13,742 nt of DNA from Rhodobacteraceae bacterium UBA6273 (lineage in GTDB: Bacteria; Pseudomonadota; Alphaproteobacteria; Rhodobacterales; Rhodobacteraceae): assembly GCA_002440625.1 (NCBI GenBank), contig DJUV01000100.1, positions 1 to 13,742 on the forward strand, read 5' to 3'. Under the pieces are notes generated by a model that worked only from the letters and a program-made list of their open reading frames with translations, ran no database searches and had not been told where the DNA came from. The position numbers and the translations under genes were made by a program. Positions 1-6,800 of the stretch are shown here, piece by piece (positions within the stretch are counted from its first letter, which is position 1; every line of letters begins with the position of its first letter).

Positions 1-27
1 TGATCCGGCCCAAAGGCCAGATCGCGG

Positions 28-57
28 ATCGCGCCCCTTGGGGCGCGATTTTCGTTT
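28..57 (+). terminator. Intrinsic terminator of an upstream, off-window gene
   Basis: Bases 28-37 (ATCGCGCCCC) are the exact reverse complement of 40-49, so they form a very stable GC-rich stem once a few central bases are left as loop. A T-rich tract (TTTTCGTTT) follows directly on the plus strand, and no such tract flanks the minus-strand side, so the terminator acts on rightward transcription. The gene it ends is not visible; the TGA at bases 1-3 could be its stop codon, but this cannot be tested from here. Confidence 0.75.
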
Positions 58-69
58 CCAAACAGGCAC

Positions 70-99
70 TTGAATGTTTCCGAAATGACGACGGATAAG
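70..99 (+). promoter_or_regulatory. Candidate sigma-70-type promoter for the small pilin-like gene
   Basis: TTGAAT at 70-75 (-35-like) and GATAAG at 94-99 (-10-like, 4 of 6 to consensus) are separated by 18 bp. They sit just after the terminator at 28-57 and about 120 bp before the start codon at 223. The position is sensible for a new transcription unit, but the motif matches are only moderate and alphaproteobacterial promoters are hard to call by eye. Confidence 0.35.
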
Positions 100-222
100 C
101 CTCAAAATGCGCGCCTCGCGCCCTATTCGTGCCACGTTGCAGAGGCTAAGTGGTGGTAAGACGGAAATCGGCTCGGGCCTAGCCCGGTGAGGTAAAGCCA
201 ACATCAGTTTGTGGAGCGAGAC

Positions 223-411
223 ATGATTGACTGGTTCAAGAATTTCAGGAACGACGAGTCTGGCGCCGTCACGGTCGACTGGGTTGTCCTGACGGCGAGC
301 GTTTGCGGTCTGGTCGCCCTGGCCATAGCGGGGCTTCAGGGCAACATGAGCAGCATCGGCCAAAAGGTCGAAGTGTTCCTGTCGAGCCAGAGCATCAATT
401 CGACATTCTGA
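223..411 (+). CDS. Small type IVb prepilin-like protein (62 aa)
   Basis: This is a 62-residue protein with a short charged leader, the segment DESGAVTVDW and one hydrophobic helix (about residues 21-36). G14 followed by AVTVDW matches the Flp prepilin processing pattern G/XXXXEY in spacing, but Asp19 and Trp20 replace the usual Glu and Tyr. Cleavage after G14 would leave a 48-residue mature product. It is therefore probably a minor or divergent Flp-type (pseudo)pilin processed by the peptidase encoded at 10229-10795; that substrate link is inference. The ATG at 223 is preferred over an in-frame GTG at 211, because GGAG at 213-216 is placed 6 bases before the ATG and overlaps the GTG alternative. 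The gene opens the Tad cluster. Similar short proteins are, as I recall, common beside Tad loci in Rhodobacterales. The family is fairly certain, but its role as major pilin, minor pilin or something else is not. Confidence 0.75.
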   Translation: MIDWFKNFRNDESGAVTVDWVVLTASVCGLVALAIAGLQGNMSSIGQKVEVFLSSQSINSTF

Positions 412-434
412 TCCAGGGCGCTGAACCGACCGAA

Positions 435-458
435 GCGGGCGTCCGGCGGGGCGCCCGC
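435..458 (+). terminator. Stem-loop after the pilin-like gene; weak terminator or attenuator candidate
   Basis: GCGGGCG at 435-441 pairs perfectly with CGCCCGC at 452-458 across a 10-base loop. Only GTTGCATT follows, so the U-tract is poor. It lies 24 bp after the pilin-like stop codon. It could stabilise an abundant short pilin mRNA or reduce read-through into cpaB; a strong terminator is not supported. Confidence 0.4.
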
Positions 459-522
459 GTTGCATTCAGAGACCCCGCGCAATGTTTCCACTTCGCGCAT
501 GGTTTCACCCGCTCGGCGATCT

Positions 523-557
523 TTGACCACCATTTCGCCGTATTCGTTTATCATATA
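523..557 (+). promoter_or_regulatory. Candidate promoter region before cpaB
   Basis: TTGACC at 523-528 is a good -35 match, and it is followed by an unusually AT-rich stretch, TTTATCATATA (547-557). The best -10-like hexamer, TATCAT at 549-554, gives a 20-bp spacer, which is longer than ideal; TTTATC at 547-552 gives 18 bp with a poorer match. The AT-rich patch stands out in this GC-rich sequence and sits 70-100 bp before the cpaB start. Confidence 0.35.
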
Positions 558-625
558 CAGCCTGAACGGACGGGTCCCGTGCTGCCAGCCGGCCGGACCC
601 TGCCCGAAAGTCGAAAGGACGAAAG

Positions 626-1498
626 ATGCGTTTGGTATTTGGTCTGGTTCTGCTGCTTGGCATCGGACTGGCGGGCTTTGCGGTCTACATGGCTCAGGAC
701 TACATCGCGCAGGCTCAGGCCGACCGCGATCGGCTGGCGGCCGAACAGGCCAATGCGCCGAAGCTCGTCGATATCGTCGTCGCCAACAAGCAGTTGAAAT
801 ACGGTGACCGGTTCACCCGCGCCGATCTTGAGGTCATCAAGGTGCAGGAAGGCAAGACGCCGCAGGGCGCCTTCAGCCTCATCGTCGCACCGCAGGGTGG
901 CGATCCGGCCATTGTTCCGGTCTTCTTCGAGGGCGAGACGCGCAGCCGCGCGGCGCTGCGCAGCTATGAACCCTTCGAGCCGATCCTTGCCGCCAAGATC
1001 ACCGAACCCGGCGTCGATGCCGGCATCAACGCCAACCTCTCTGCCGGGATGCGCGCCTTCGCCATCAACGTCGATGTGACCTCGGGCGTGTCGGGCTTTC
1101 TCCGGCCGGGCGACCGCGTCGATGTCTACTGGGGCGGTGCGATCAACGGTCAGGATACCTCGAAGTTGATCGAGGAGGCGGTCCGCCTGATCGCCATCGA
1201 CCAAAGCGCCGATGCCGACAGGTCGGAAGAAACGGCAATCGCCCGCACGGTGACGATCGAGGGCACGCCGCAGCAGGTCGCTGCCCTGGCGCTTGCGCAG
1301 CAGACCGGCCGACTGACCCTGTCGCTTGTCGGCGCGAATGACACCGGCGAGGTCGGCACGCTTTCCGTCGACCGCAACACGCTTCTTGGCATCACCGAGG
1401 AAGTTGCGGCCCCGGTGGCGGCGCCCGAGAAGGTCTGCACGATCCGCACCAACAAGGGCGGCGAGGTGATCGAGACGGTCATCCCCTGCGCGAATTGA
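626..1498 (+). CDS. cpaB: Flp pilus assembly protein CpaB/RcpC
   Basis: A 290-residue periplasmic Tad component that associates with the secretin and is thought to gate or stabilise the outer-membrane channel. It has an N-terminal membrane anchor (about residues 2-22), a SAF-like domain (about 47-125) and the hallmark CpaB segment AFAINVDVTSGVSGFLRPGD at 144-163, followed by DVYWGG. Length is normal for the family. The start at 626 has AAAGGA at 614-619 with 6-base spacing. The C-terminal strand is bracketed by two cysteines, Cys271 and Cys288, the only cysteines in the protein; in the oxidising periplasm they could form a disulphide (inference). It follows the pilin-like gene by 214 bp and precedes cpaC by 209 bp, both gaps carrying secondary structure, so it may be transcribed separately from cpaC. 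Identification is secure from motif and context. Confidence 0.95.
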   Translation: MRLVFGLVLLLGIGLAGFAVYMAQDYIAQAQADRDRLAAEQANAPKLVDIVVANKQLKYGDRFTRADLEVIKVQEGKTPQGAFSLIVAPQGGDPAIVPVFFEGETRSRAALRSYEPFEPILAAKITEPGVDAGINANLSAGMRAFAINVDVTSGVSGFLRPGDRVDVYWGGAINGQDTSKLIEEAVRLIAIDQSADADRSEETAIARTVTIEGTPQQVAALALAQQTGRLTLSLVGANDTGEVGTLSVDRNTLLGITEEVAAPVAAPEKVCTIRTNKGGEVIETVIPCAN

Positions 1499-1533
1499 TC
1501 CGGCGCGGGTTACAAAGATCCTGACCTACAACA

Positions 1534-1562
1534 TGCGGTGTCGCCCTTCAGGCGGCACCGCA
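1534..1562. repeat. Strong stem-loop downstream of cpaB
   Basis: Bases 1535-1545 (GCGGTGTCGCC) pair with 1551-1561 (GGCGGCACCGC) through eleven pairs with one G-U, around the loop CTTCA; T1534-A1562 adds a twelfth pair. No U-tract follows (AACAAATTTG does), so it is not a classical intrinsic terminator. It could end cpaB transcription Rho-dependently, protect an mRNA 3' end, or act in the cpaC leader. Confidence 0.5.
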
Positions 1563-1572
1563 ACAAATTTGT
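1563..1572. promoter_or_regulatory. 10-bp AT-rich palindrome (possible operator half)
   Basis: ACAAATTTGT is a perfect 10-bp palindrome immediately after the stem-loop at 1534-1562. It may be a protein-binding site upstream of cpaC or just the AT-rich flank of the hairpin. No known regulator is recognised. Confidence 0.2.
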
Positions 1573-1621
1573 GGGTGTTGCCGAACGCCCACATCAGAGT
1601 CGCCCAGCAAATCATTGATTC

Positions 1622-1660
1622 TTGCAAAAAAACCGCCCCTGCCGCATTGTGTCGCACAAT
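1622..1660 (+). promoter_or_regulatory. Candidate cpaC promoter overlapped by a 15-bp dyad
   Basis: TTGCAA at 1622-1627 could be a -35 element, with a weak -10-like CATTGT at 1645-1650 after a 17-bp spacer. Overlapping and following it is a perfect inverted repeat, ATTGTG (1646-1651), TCG, CACAAT (1655-1660), about 48 bp before the cpaC start codon. A dyad placed over a promoter's downstream half is the usual geometry of a repressor operator. The half-sites do not match the FNR (TTGAT-N4-ATCAA), CRP (TGTGA-N6-TCACA) or CtrA (TTAA-N7-TTAA) patterns. The dyad is directly visible; promoter and operator roles are inference. Confidence 0.4.
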
Positions 1661-1707
1661 AGGGCGAAAAAGACCCACCCAGAGGCGTGATCGGAGAGGC
1701 AGGTCAC

Positions 1708-3144
1708 ATGAGCATTAAGTTCACTGTTGCGGCAGGGCTGCTGGGCATTTCGCTCACCCTGACACAAGTGCCGATGGCACATTCGGAAACACTCAAGATC
1801 GTCAACGGGTCTGTGGCCAGTGCGCTCAGCGTGCCGATGAACCGGGCGGTGGTTGTCGAATCCGATCAGCCATTCGCGGAACTCTCGATCGCAAACCCCG
1901 GAATCGCCGACATTTCGACCCTGTCCGACAAGTCGATCTACGTGCTTGGAAAGGCACCGGGACGCACGACGCTGACGCTTCTGGCGCCTGACGGCAAGCT
2001 CATCACCAATGTCGATGTGCAGGTCACGCTGGACGTGGCCGAGTTCAAGGAACGGCTCCAGCAGATCCTTCCGGGCGAGAAGATCGAAGTCAGGACGGCG
2101 AACGACGGCATCGTGTTGTCGGGCGTGGTCTCGTCGACCGCGAAGCTCGACCGCGCGCTTGATCTGGCCGAACGTTATGCGCCGGGCCGCGTGTCGAACC
2201 TGATGAATGTCGGCGGTGTCCAGCAGGTCATGCTGAAAGTGCGCTTCGCGGAGATGTCGCGTTCGGTGACCAAGCAGTTGCAGGCCGGTGTTACGGCAGA
2301 TGTGAACACGTCGAACCTGCTCGGTCTTGTAGGCACGGGTTCCGGCAACATCACCCCCACTGCGACGCCGAACCCCGCCACGGGCCTTCCTGGCCTGGTC
2401 ACTACGGTTTCGCCCAATGGGGCAAACGCCGGGCAGGCACTGTTCGGCTTTTCGGCTGGGGCAGTGCAGTTCAACGTCATGCTTGAAGCATTGGAAAGCA
2501 GGGGCTTGGTCCGCACCCTCGCGGAACCGAACCTGACGGCGCTGTCGGGCCAGGAGGCCAAGTTTCTCGCCGGCGGCGAAGTGCCGATCCCGGTGCGGAG
2601 CGACAACAACTCCGTCACCGTCGACTATAAGCCCTTCGGTGTCGAACTATCCTTCACCCCGACGGTGGTTGACGGCGACATCATCAACCTGCAGCTCAAC
2701 GCGGCGGTTTCCGGCATCGACCCCACCGTGACCACGGATGTCGGCAACGGAATCGTGCTGACCGGCTTCAAGCGGCGCGAGACGGAAAGCACCGTCGAGA
2801 TGCGCGACGGCGAAAGCTTCGCCATCGCCGGCCTCCTGCAGGACGACTTCACCGACCTCAGCAGCCAGGTTCCGTGGCTCGGCGACATTCCGATCCTCGG
2901 CGCCCTCTTCCGCAGCGCCGACTACCGCCGCAACCAGTCCGAGCTTGTCATCATCGTGACGCCACACCTTGTCTCGCCGACCCGCGGCGAAGCTCTGGCG
3001 CTGCCGACCGACCGGGTAAAGCCGCCAACCGAGGCTGAACTGTTCCTGTTCGGCAAGACATCCGCAACCGGCAAATCGAAGGGCGCGGTTGGCGAGGTGG
3101 CGCGGCAGGATTATTCCGGCTCCTATGGCTATGTGATGGAGTGA
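1708..3144 (+). CDS. cpaC: Type II/IV-like secretin CpaC/RcpA of the Tad pilus
   Basis: A 478-residue outer-membrane secretin forming the channel through which the Flp pilus exits. Residues 1-26 are a Sec signal peptide, with likely cleavage after AHS. An N-terminal periplasmic domain follows, then a BON-like stretch including IVLSGVV (135-141). The secretin core spans about 165-425, with VPIPV at 292-296, the FGVELSFTPTV segment, IPILGALF (394-401) and the closing strand ELVIIVTPHLVSP (412-424). A Thr/Pro/Gly-rich insert lies roughly at 205-245. The ATG at 1708 is preferred over an in-frame GTG at 1687, because GGAGAGG (1693-1699) sits 8 bases before the ATG and the signal peptide then begins cleanly. 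An OmpA lipoprotein gene starts 4 bp after the stop, so the two are co-transcribed and probably work together at the outer membrane. Confidence 0.96.
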   Translation: MSIKFTVAAGLLGISLTLTQVPMAHSETLKIVNGSVASALSVPMNRAVVVESDQPFAELSIANPGIADISTLSDKSIYVLGKAPGRTTLTLLAPDGKLITNVDVQVTLDVAEFKERLQQILPGEKIEVRTANDGIVLSGVVSSTAKLDRALDLAERYAPGRVSNLMNVGGVQQVMLKVRFAEMSRSVTKQLQAGVTADVNTSNLLGLVGTGSGNITPTATPNPATGLPGLVTTVSPNGANAGQALFGFSAGAVQFNVMLEALESRGLVRTLAEPNLTALSGQEAKFLAGGEVPIPVRSDNNSVTVDYKPFGVELSFTPTVVDGDIINLQLNAAVSGIDPTVTTDVGNGIVLTGFKRRETESTVEMRDGESFAIAGLLQDDFTDLSSQVPWLGDIPILGALFRSADYRRNQSELVIIVTPHLVSPTRGEALALPTDRVKPPTEAELFLFGKTSATGKSKGAVGEVARQDYSGSYGYVME

Positions 3145-3148
3145 GAAC

Positions 3149-3823
3149 ATGCAGAGCAAGCTTCCTCTCCTGATCATCACCGCCGGCATCACTGCCCTCT
3201 CCGGCTGCTCGCGCGAGACCAACCTGACGCGCGCCTTCTACGCCGAAGCCGGCAGCGAGATCGAGACGCGCGATTTCGGCAACGCCACAATGAACAACAC
3301 CATGGTTCAGACCGGCGAGCGCGACTATGCCATCGACCTGACCCGCCGCTTTGCGTCAGATGTGCCAAGCACGGTCAACTTCGCCTTCAACAGCTCGGTT
3401 CTTGACGCAGAAGCGCAGGCCGCCCTTCGCCGGCAAGCCGACTGGATCCGGCAATTCCCAGAGGTTCGGTTCCGCGTCTACGGCCATACCGACCTCGTTG
3501 GGTCGACCTCCTACAACAAGAGCCTCGGGATGCGCCGGGCGCAGGCCGTCGTCGCATTCCTGACCAGCCAGGGGATCAGCCGGTCGCGGCTTGAGGCAGT
3601 CGCGTCCTACGGCAAGACGCAGCCAGTGGTTTACAGCGAAGGACCTGAACGGCGGAACCGCCGCACCGTCACCGAGGTGTCCGGCTTCGTTTCAAACAAC
3701 CCCCTCGTGCTCAACGGAAAATACGCGGCGATCATCTTCCGCGAATACGTCAAGAGCGCGGTGCCGATCCAGGAAACGCAAGAGGTTACTGCCGGCTCGG
3801 GAGCGGCAGGAAGCGGCGGCTGA
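3149..3823 (+). CDS. OmpA-domain peptidoglycan-binding lipoprotein of the Tad locus
   Basis: A 224-residue predicted lipoprotein. The signal sequence ends in the lipobox LSGC with the lipidated cysteine at 20. The OmpA C-terminal (peptidoglycan-binding) domain covers about 76-180. It contains GHTD at 112-115 and the downstream MRRAQAV segment; Asp115 and Arg130 align with the Asp/Arg pair that binds meso-diaminopimelate in OmpA proteins. A roughly 45-residue tail follows, ending in a Gly/Ala/Ser-rich stretch. It starts 4 bp after cpaC, with GGAG at 3138-3141 inside the cpaC stop region as ribosome site, so translational coupling is likely. By context it should anchor the secretin complex to the cell wall, comparable in position to small outer-membrane accessory proteins of other Tad loci; that role is inferred. 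A strong terminator follows, making this the last gene of the first unit. Confidence 0.9.
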   Translation: MQSKLPLLIITAGITALSGCSRETNLTRAFYAEAGSEIETRDFGNATMNNTMVQTGERDYAIDLTRRFASDVPSTVNFAFNSSVLDAEAQAALRRQADWIRQFPEVRFRVYGHTDLVGSTSYNKSLGMRRAQAVVAFLTSQGISRSRLEAVASYGKTQPVVYSEGPERRNRRTVTEVSGFVSNNPLVLNGKYAAIIFREYVKSAVPIQETQEVTAGSGAAGSGG

Positions 3824-3853
3824 GGCGAGCAATCGCCAATTGTTTCGCGCTAT

Positions 3854-3885
3854 GGGCGGGCTTTGGCAACAAAGCCCGCTCTTTT
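3854..3885 (+). terminator. Intrinsic terminator ending the cpaC-ompA unit
   Basis: GCGGGCTTT at 3856-3864 pairs perfectly with AAAGCCCGC at 3871-3879 around the loop GGCAAC, and TCTTTT follows at 3880-3885. This is a textbook Rho-independent terminator on the plus strand, 31 bp after the stop codon. It implies that cpaE and the genes after it have their own promoter in the 203 bp that follow. The best visible -10-like hexamer there is CATAAT at 3910-3915, but no convincing -35 accompanies it. Confidence 0.85.
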
Positions 3886-3977
3886 CGTCAGATCGTCGCC
3901 CATGCATCGCATAATTACGGAACTTTAGCCCCAAATTTGCCAAGATTGTCCGCGAGTTTCGAACCTCGAGAGTAGTG

Positions 3978-3997
3978 GCGCGACCTAAGAGTCGTGC
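3978..3997 (+). other. Leader stem-loop upstream of cpaE
   Basis: GCGCGAC at 3978-3984 pairs with GTCGTGC at 3991-3997 (one G-U) around a 6-base loop. It lies in the 204-bp stretch between the terminator and cpaE, which holds no supportable gene. The stem could be part of the 5' untranslated leader of the cpaE-cpaA unit. No known riboswitch or leader class is recognised. Confidence 0.3.
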
Positions 3998-4088
3998 GGG
4001 GTGAATGGGTTTGGGACCTGGTCGATTCGATGACGAAGCGGACAGCGCAGGCCGATCCGCGCCGCCAGGTGGAGAAGGACGTGTGGGA

Positions 4089-5339
4089 ATGAGCAGCGTA
4101 GCAGTTTTGCAACCTGAACCGGCGCCGATCGTGGCTTGCACGATCTCGCGGGATGTCAGCAACTTTGACCTCCTGATCGAGGACATGGAAACCGAGCTTG
4201 GCGAAAGCTGGGGCGATCTGACGTTCGACGACGCCATCCTCTTTCTCAACCAGCCGGACGCGAATGCACTTGAGTTCGTCGCCGTCGCCGTCGATGCCCA
4301 GGACGAGAACGACCTGACGCGGATTTCGGGGATCATCACGACCGCCAAGGAAAAGGGCGTCAAGATCATCCTGATCGCTGAGGAGGTAAGCCCGATCGCG
4401 CTGCACCAGCTTCTCAAGCTTGGCGCCGACGATTTTGTCCCCTACCCGCTTCCCGAGAACGCCCTTCACGAGGCGATCGAACGTCTGCACCGCGCCCCGG
4501 TAGCCGAGGCTGTCGCCGAACCGGCAGCCGTGACCCCGAGCTTCAAGCCGAAGGGTGACCGCGACGGCGTCATCCTGCCGGTGCATGGGCTTGCCGGCGG
4601 CACCGGCGCCACGACGCTGGCCGTCAACCTCGCCTGGGAACTGGCAACCATCCAGAAGGACAACGCGCCCCGCGTCTGCCTTCTCGATTTCGATTTCCAG
4701 TATGGCTCGATCTCGACCTACCTCGACCTGCCGCGCCGCGAAGCGGTCTACGAGATGCTCTCGGACACCGCTTCGGTCGACAACGTGAGCTTCCTGCAGG
4801 CGCTTTTGACATTCAACGACAGGCTTCATGTCATGACCGCGCCGTCAGAGATGCTGCCGCTCGACATCGTCACCTCGGAAGATATCAACCGGGTCCTTGA
4901 CGTGGCACGGGCGAATTTCGATTTCGTGGTGGTCGACATGCCGTCGACAGTCGTGCAGTGGACCGAAGCCGTGCTGAACCAGGCGCATGTCTACTTCGCG
5001 ACGATGGAACTCGACATGCGCTCGGCGCAGAACGCGCTGCGCATGATCCGCGCGCTGAAGGCGGAAGAGCTTCCGTTCGAGAAACTGCGCTACGCCTTGA
5101 ACCGTGCGCCGAAGTTCACCGACCTCTCGGGCAAGAGCCGGGCCAAGCGTCTGGCTGAAAGCCTTGATATCACAATAGAACTGCAGCTTCCCGATGGGTC
5201 GAAGCAGGTCACGCAGTCGAACGACCACGGCATGCCGCTTGCCGAGACGGCCGCAAAGAATCCGCTGCGCAAGGAAATCGCCAAGCTCGCCAAGTCAATC
5301 TACGACCTGAGCAAGTCAGCCGAAACCGCAGGCGCCTGA
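4089..5339 (+). CDS. cpaE: Tad pilus localisation ATPase-like protein CpaE/TadZ
   Basis: A 416-residue cytoplasmic protein of the MinD/ParA-like CpaE/TadZ family, which positions the pilus machine at the cell pole or assembly site. Residues about 13-135 look like a divergent response-regulator receiver domain (FDLLIEDMETEL, then GADDFVPYPLP). The ATPase-like domain begins near 158. Its P-loop reads AGGTGATT (169-176), so both lysines of the deviant Walker A motif KGGxGKT are replaced by alanine; loss of these lysines is known in the TadZ branch. LLDFDFQYG (198-206) and VVVDMPS are family hallmarks. The ATG at 4089 follows GGAGAAGGA (4071-4079); an in-frame GTG at 4083 is a possible alternative. 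An upstream in-frame extension to 4005 lacks family-like sequence. It is the first gene of the second unit, 16 bp before cpaF. Confidence 0.93.
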   Translation: MSSVAVLQPEPAPIVACTISRDVSNFDLLIEDMETELGESWGDLTFDDAILFLNQPDANALEFVAVAVDAQDENDLTRISGIITTAKEKGVKIILIAEEVSPIALHQLLKLGADDFVPYPLPENALHEAIERLHRAPVAEAVAEPAAVTPSFKPKGDRDGVILPVHGLAGGTGATTLAVNLAWELATIQKDNAPRVCLLDFDFQYGSISTYLDLPRREAVYEMLSDTASVDNVSFLQALLTFNDRLHVMTAPSEMLPLDIVTSEDINRVLDVARANFDFVVVDMPSTVVQWTEAVLNQAHVYFATMELDMRSAQNALRMIRALKAEELPFEKLRYALNRAPKFTDLSGKSRAKRLAESLDITIELQLPDGSKQVTQSNDHGMPLAETAAKNPLRKEIAKLAKSIYDLSKSAETAGA

Positions 5340-5355
5340 CCCCGGGGGATAGGAC

Positions 5356-6795
5356 ATGTTTTCGCGTTACAAGAAGCCCTCCGCCGCGACCCCGGTTGCC
5401 GCCGAACAGGCCAAACCGGCCGCGGTGATCCCCAGTCAGGCGGCGGCACCCGTCGTCCGCCGGCCCGGCGCAGCGGCTCCCCCGTCGGCGCAGGCCATCG
5501 CCGCCGACAAGGAAAAGAAGCGCAAGGAGCGGATGGGCGAGTTGAAGGTCGAGCTGCACAAGCGCCTGCTCGACAACCTCAACCTCAGCGCGCTCGAACA
5601 TGCGTCAGAGTCGGAACTGCGGCAGGAAATCGTCGCGATCTCCACCGAAGCGCTCGAAGACATCGGCATGGTCCTGAACAAGGACGAACGCTCGACGCTC
5701 TTTCAGGAACTCTATCACGAGGTGATGGGCCTCGGCCCGCTTGAGACGCTGCTGCAGGACGACAGCGTCAACGATATTCTGGTGAACGGCCCCCAGCAGA
5801 TCTTCGTCGAACGGTCGGGCAAGCTGACGCTCACCGACATCACCTTCAAGGATGAACGCCACCTTCTCAGGATCATCGACAAGATCGTGTCGGCCGTGGG
5901 CCGCCGCGTCGATGAATCGAACCCCTATTGCGACGCCCGCCTTGCCGACGGGTCGCGCTTCAACTGCATGGTTCCGCCGATCGCGGTCGACGGCTCGCTG
6001 GTCTCGATCCGGAAGTTCAAGAAGGACAAGCTCGGCGTCGACGACCTTGTCCGCTTCGGCGCCTTCACCGAGGAAATGGCCGCCTACCTTCAGGCCGCCG
6101 TCGCCACCCGCCTCAACGTGATCGTGTCGGGCGGTACGGGTTCCGGTAAGACGACCACGCTCAACGCGCTTTCGTCGTTCATCGACAACGCCGAGCGGAT
6201 TCTGACGATCGAGGATACGGCGGAACTTCAACTTCAGCAGGTCCATGTCGGCCGGATGGAAAGCCGCCCCTCGAACGTCGAAGGCAAGGGCGCTGTCACC
6301 CAGCGCGACTGTCTGAGGAACGCGCTGCGCATGCGTCCTGACCGCATCATCGTCGGCGAAACCCGCGGCGAGGAAGTCATCGACATGTTGCAGGCCATGA
6401 ACACCGGCCACGACGGATCGATGACCACGATCCACGCCAACTCCGCCCGCGACGGCATCAGCCGTCTGGAGAACATGATCGCGATGGCCGGGATCGAAAT
6501 GCCGATCAAGGCCGTGCGCAGCCAGATCGCATCGGCCGTCAACCTCATCGTGCAGGCCTCGCGTCTGCAGGACGGTTCGCGCCGGATGACCTCGATCACC
6601 GAGATCACCGGCATGGAAGGCGATGTGATCTCGATGCAGGAAATCTTCCGCTACGAACGGCTGGGCCTTGCCCCCGACGGCAAGATCGTCGGCCGCTTCA
6701 CCGCGACCGGCGTGCGTTCGGCCTATGCCGACCGCTTCCGCGCCTGGGGCTATGACCTTCCGGCTTCGATCTACGAACCTGTTGCGGCGGAGTAA
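5356..6795 (+). CDS. cpaF: Tad pilus secretion ATPase CpaF/TadA
   Basis: A 479-residue hexameric type II/IV secretion ATPase that powers Flp pilus assembly and, in studied systems, retraction. After an Ala/Pro-rich variable N-terminus (about 1-50) comes the N-terminal domain, then the RecA-like core. Walker A is GGTGSGKTT (259-267, Lys265), the Walker B region is RIIVGETRGEE (330-340, Glu335), and the His box is TGHDGSMTTIHANS (350-363). All catalytic motifs are intact and length is typical. It starts 16 bp after cpaE behind GGGGGAT and ends 5 bp before tadB. Substrate is ATP; partners are TadB and TadC in the inner membrane. Identification is certain at family level. Confidence 0.97.
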   Translation: MFSRYKKPSAATPVAAEQAKPAAVIPSQAAAPVVRRPGAAAPPSAQAIAADKEKKRKERMGELKVELHKRLLDNLNLSALEHASESELRQEIVAISTEALEDIGMVLNKDERSTLFQELYHEVMGLGPLETLLQDDSVNDILVNGPQQIFVERSGKLTLTDITFKDERHLLRIIDKIVSAVGRRVDESNPYCDARLADGSRFNCMVPPIAVDGSLVSIRKFKKDKLGVDDLVRFGAFTEEMAAYLQAAVATRLNVIVSGGTGSGKTTTLNALSSFIDNAERILTIEDTAELQLQQVHVGRMESRPSNVEGKGAVTQRDCLRNALRMRPDRIIVGETRGEEVIDMLQAMNTGHDGSMTTIHANSARDGISRLENMIAMAGIEMPIKAVRSQIASAVNLIVQASRLQDGSRRMTSITEITGMEGDVISMQEIFRYERLGLAPDGKIVGRFTATGVRSAYADRFRAWGYDLPASIYEPVAAE

Positions 6796-6800
6796 GCCAG

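Noticed and set aside
85..159. A 24-codon open frame before the pilin-like gene
   Set aside because: There is no ribosome binding site and its ATG lies inside the candidate promoter region, so a real leader peptide is not supported.
174..186. Small CGGGC-CTA-GCCCG hairpin in the leader of the pilin-like gene
   Set aside because: Only five base pairs with a 3-base loop and no U-tract; expected often by chance in DNA this GC-rich.
303..797. Plus-strand frame bridging the pilin-like gene and cpaB
   Set aside because: It overlaps both real genes in a different frame, and its Arg/Ser/Pro-rich product has no family features.
4005..4088. Extension of CpaE to an ATG at 4005
   Set aside because: The 28 added residues are Gly/Arg/Asp-rich and precede a good ribosome site. 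The family-like sequence starts at the Met at 4089.
3915..4829. A 304-codon minus-strand frame opposite cpaE and its leader
   Set aside because: Shadow of cpaE codon structure; no ribosome site or recognisable domain.
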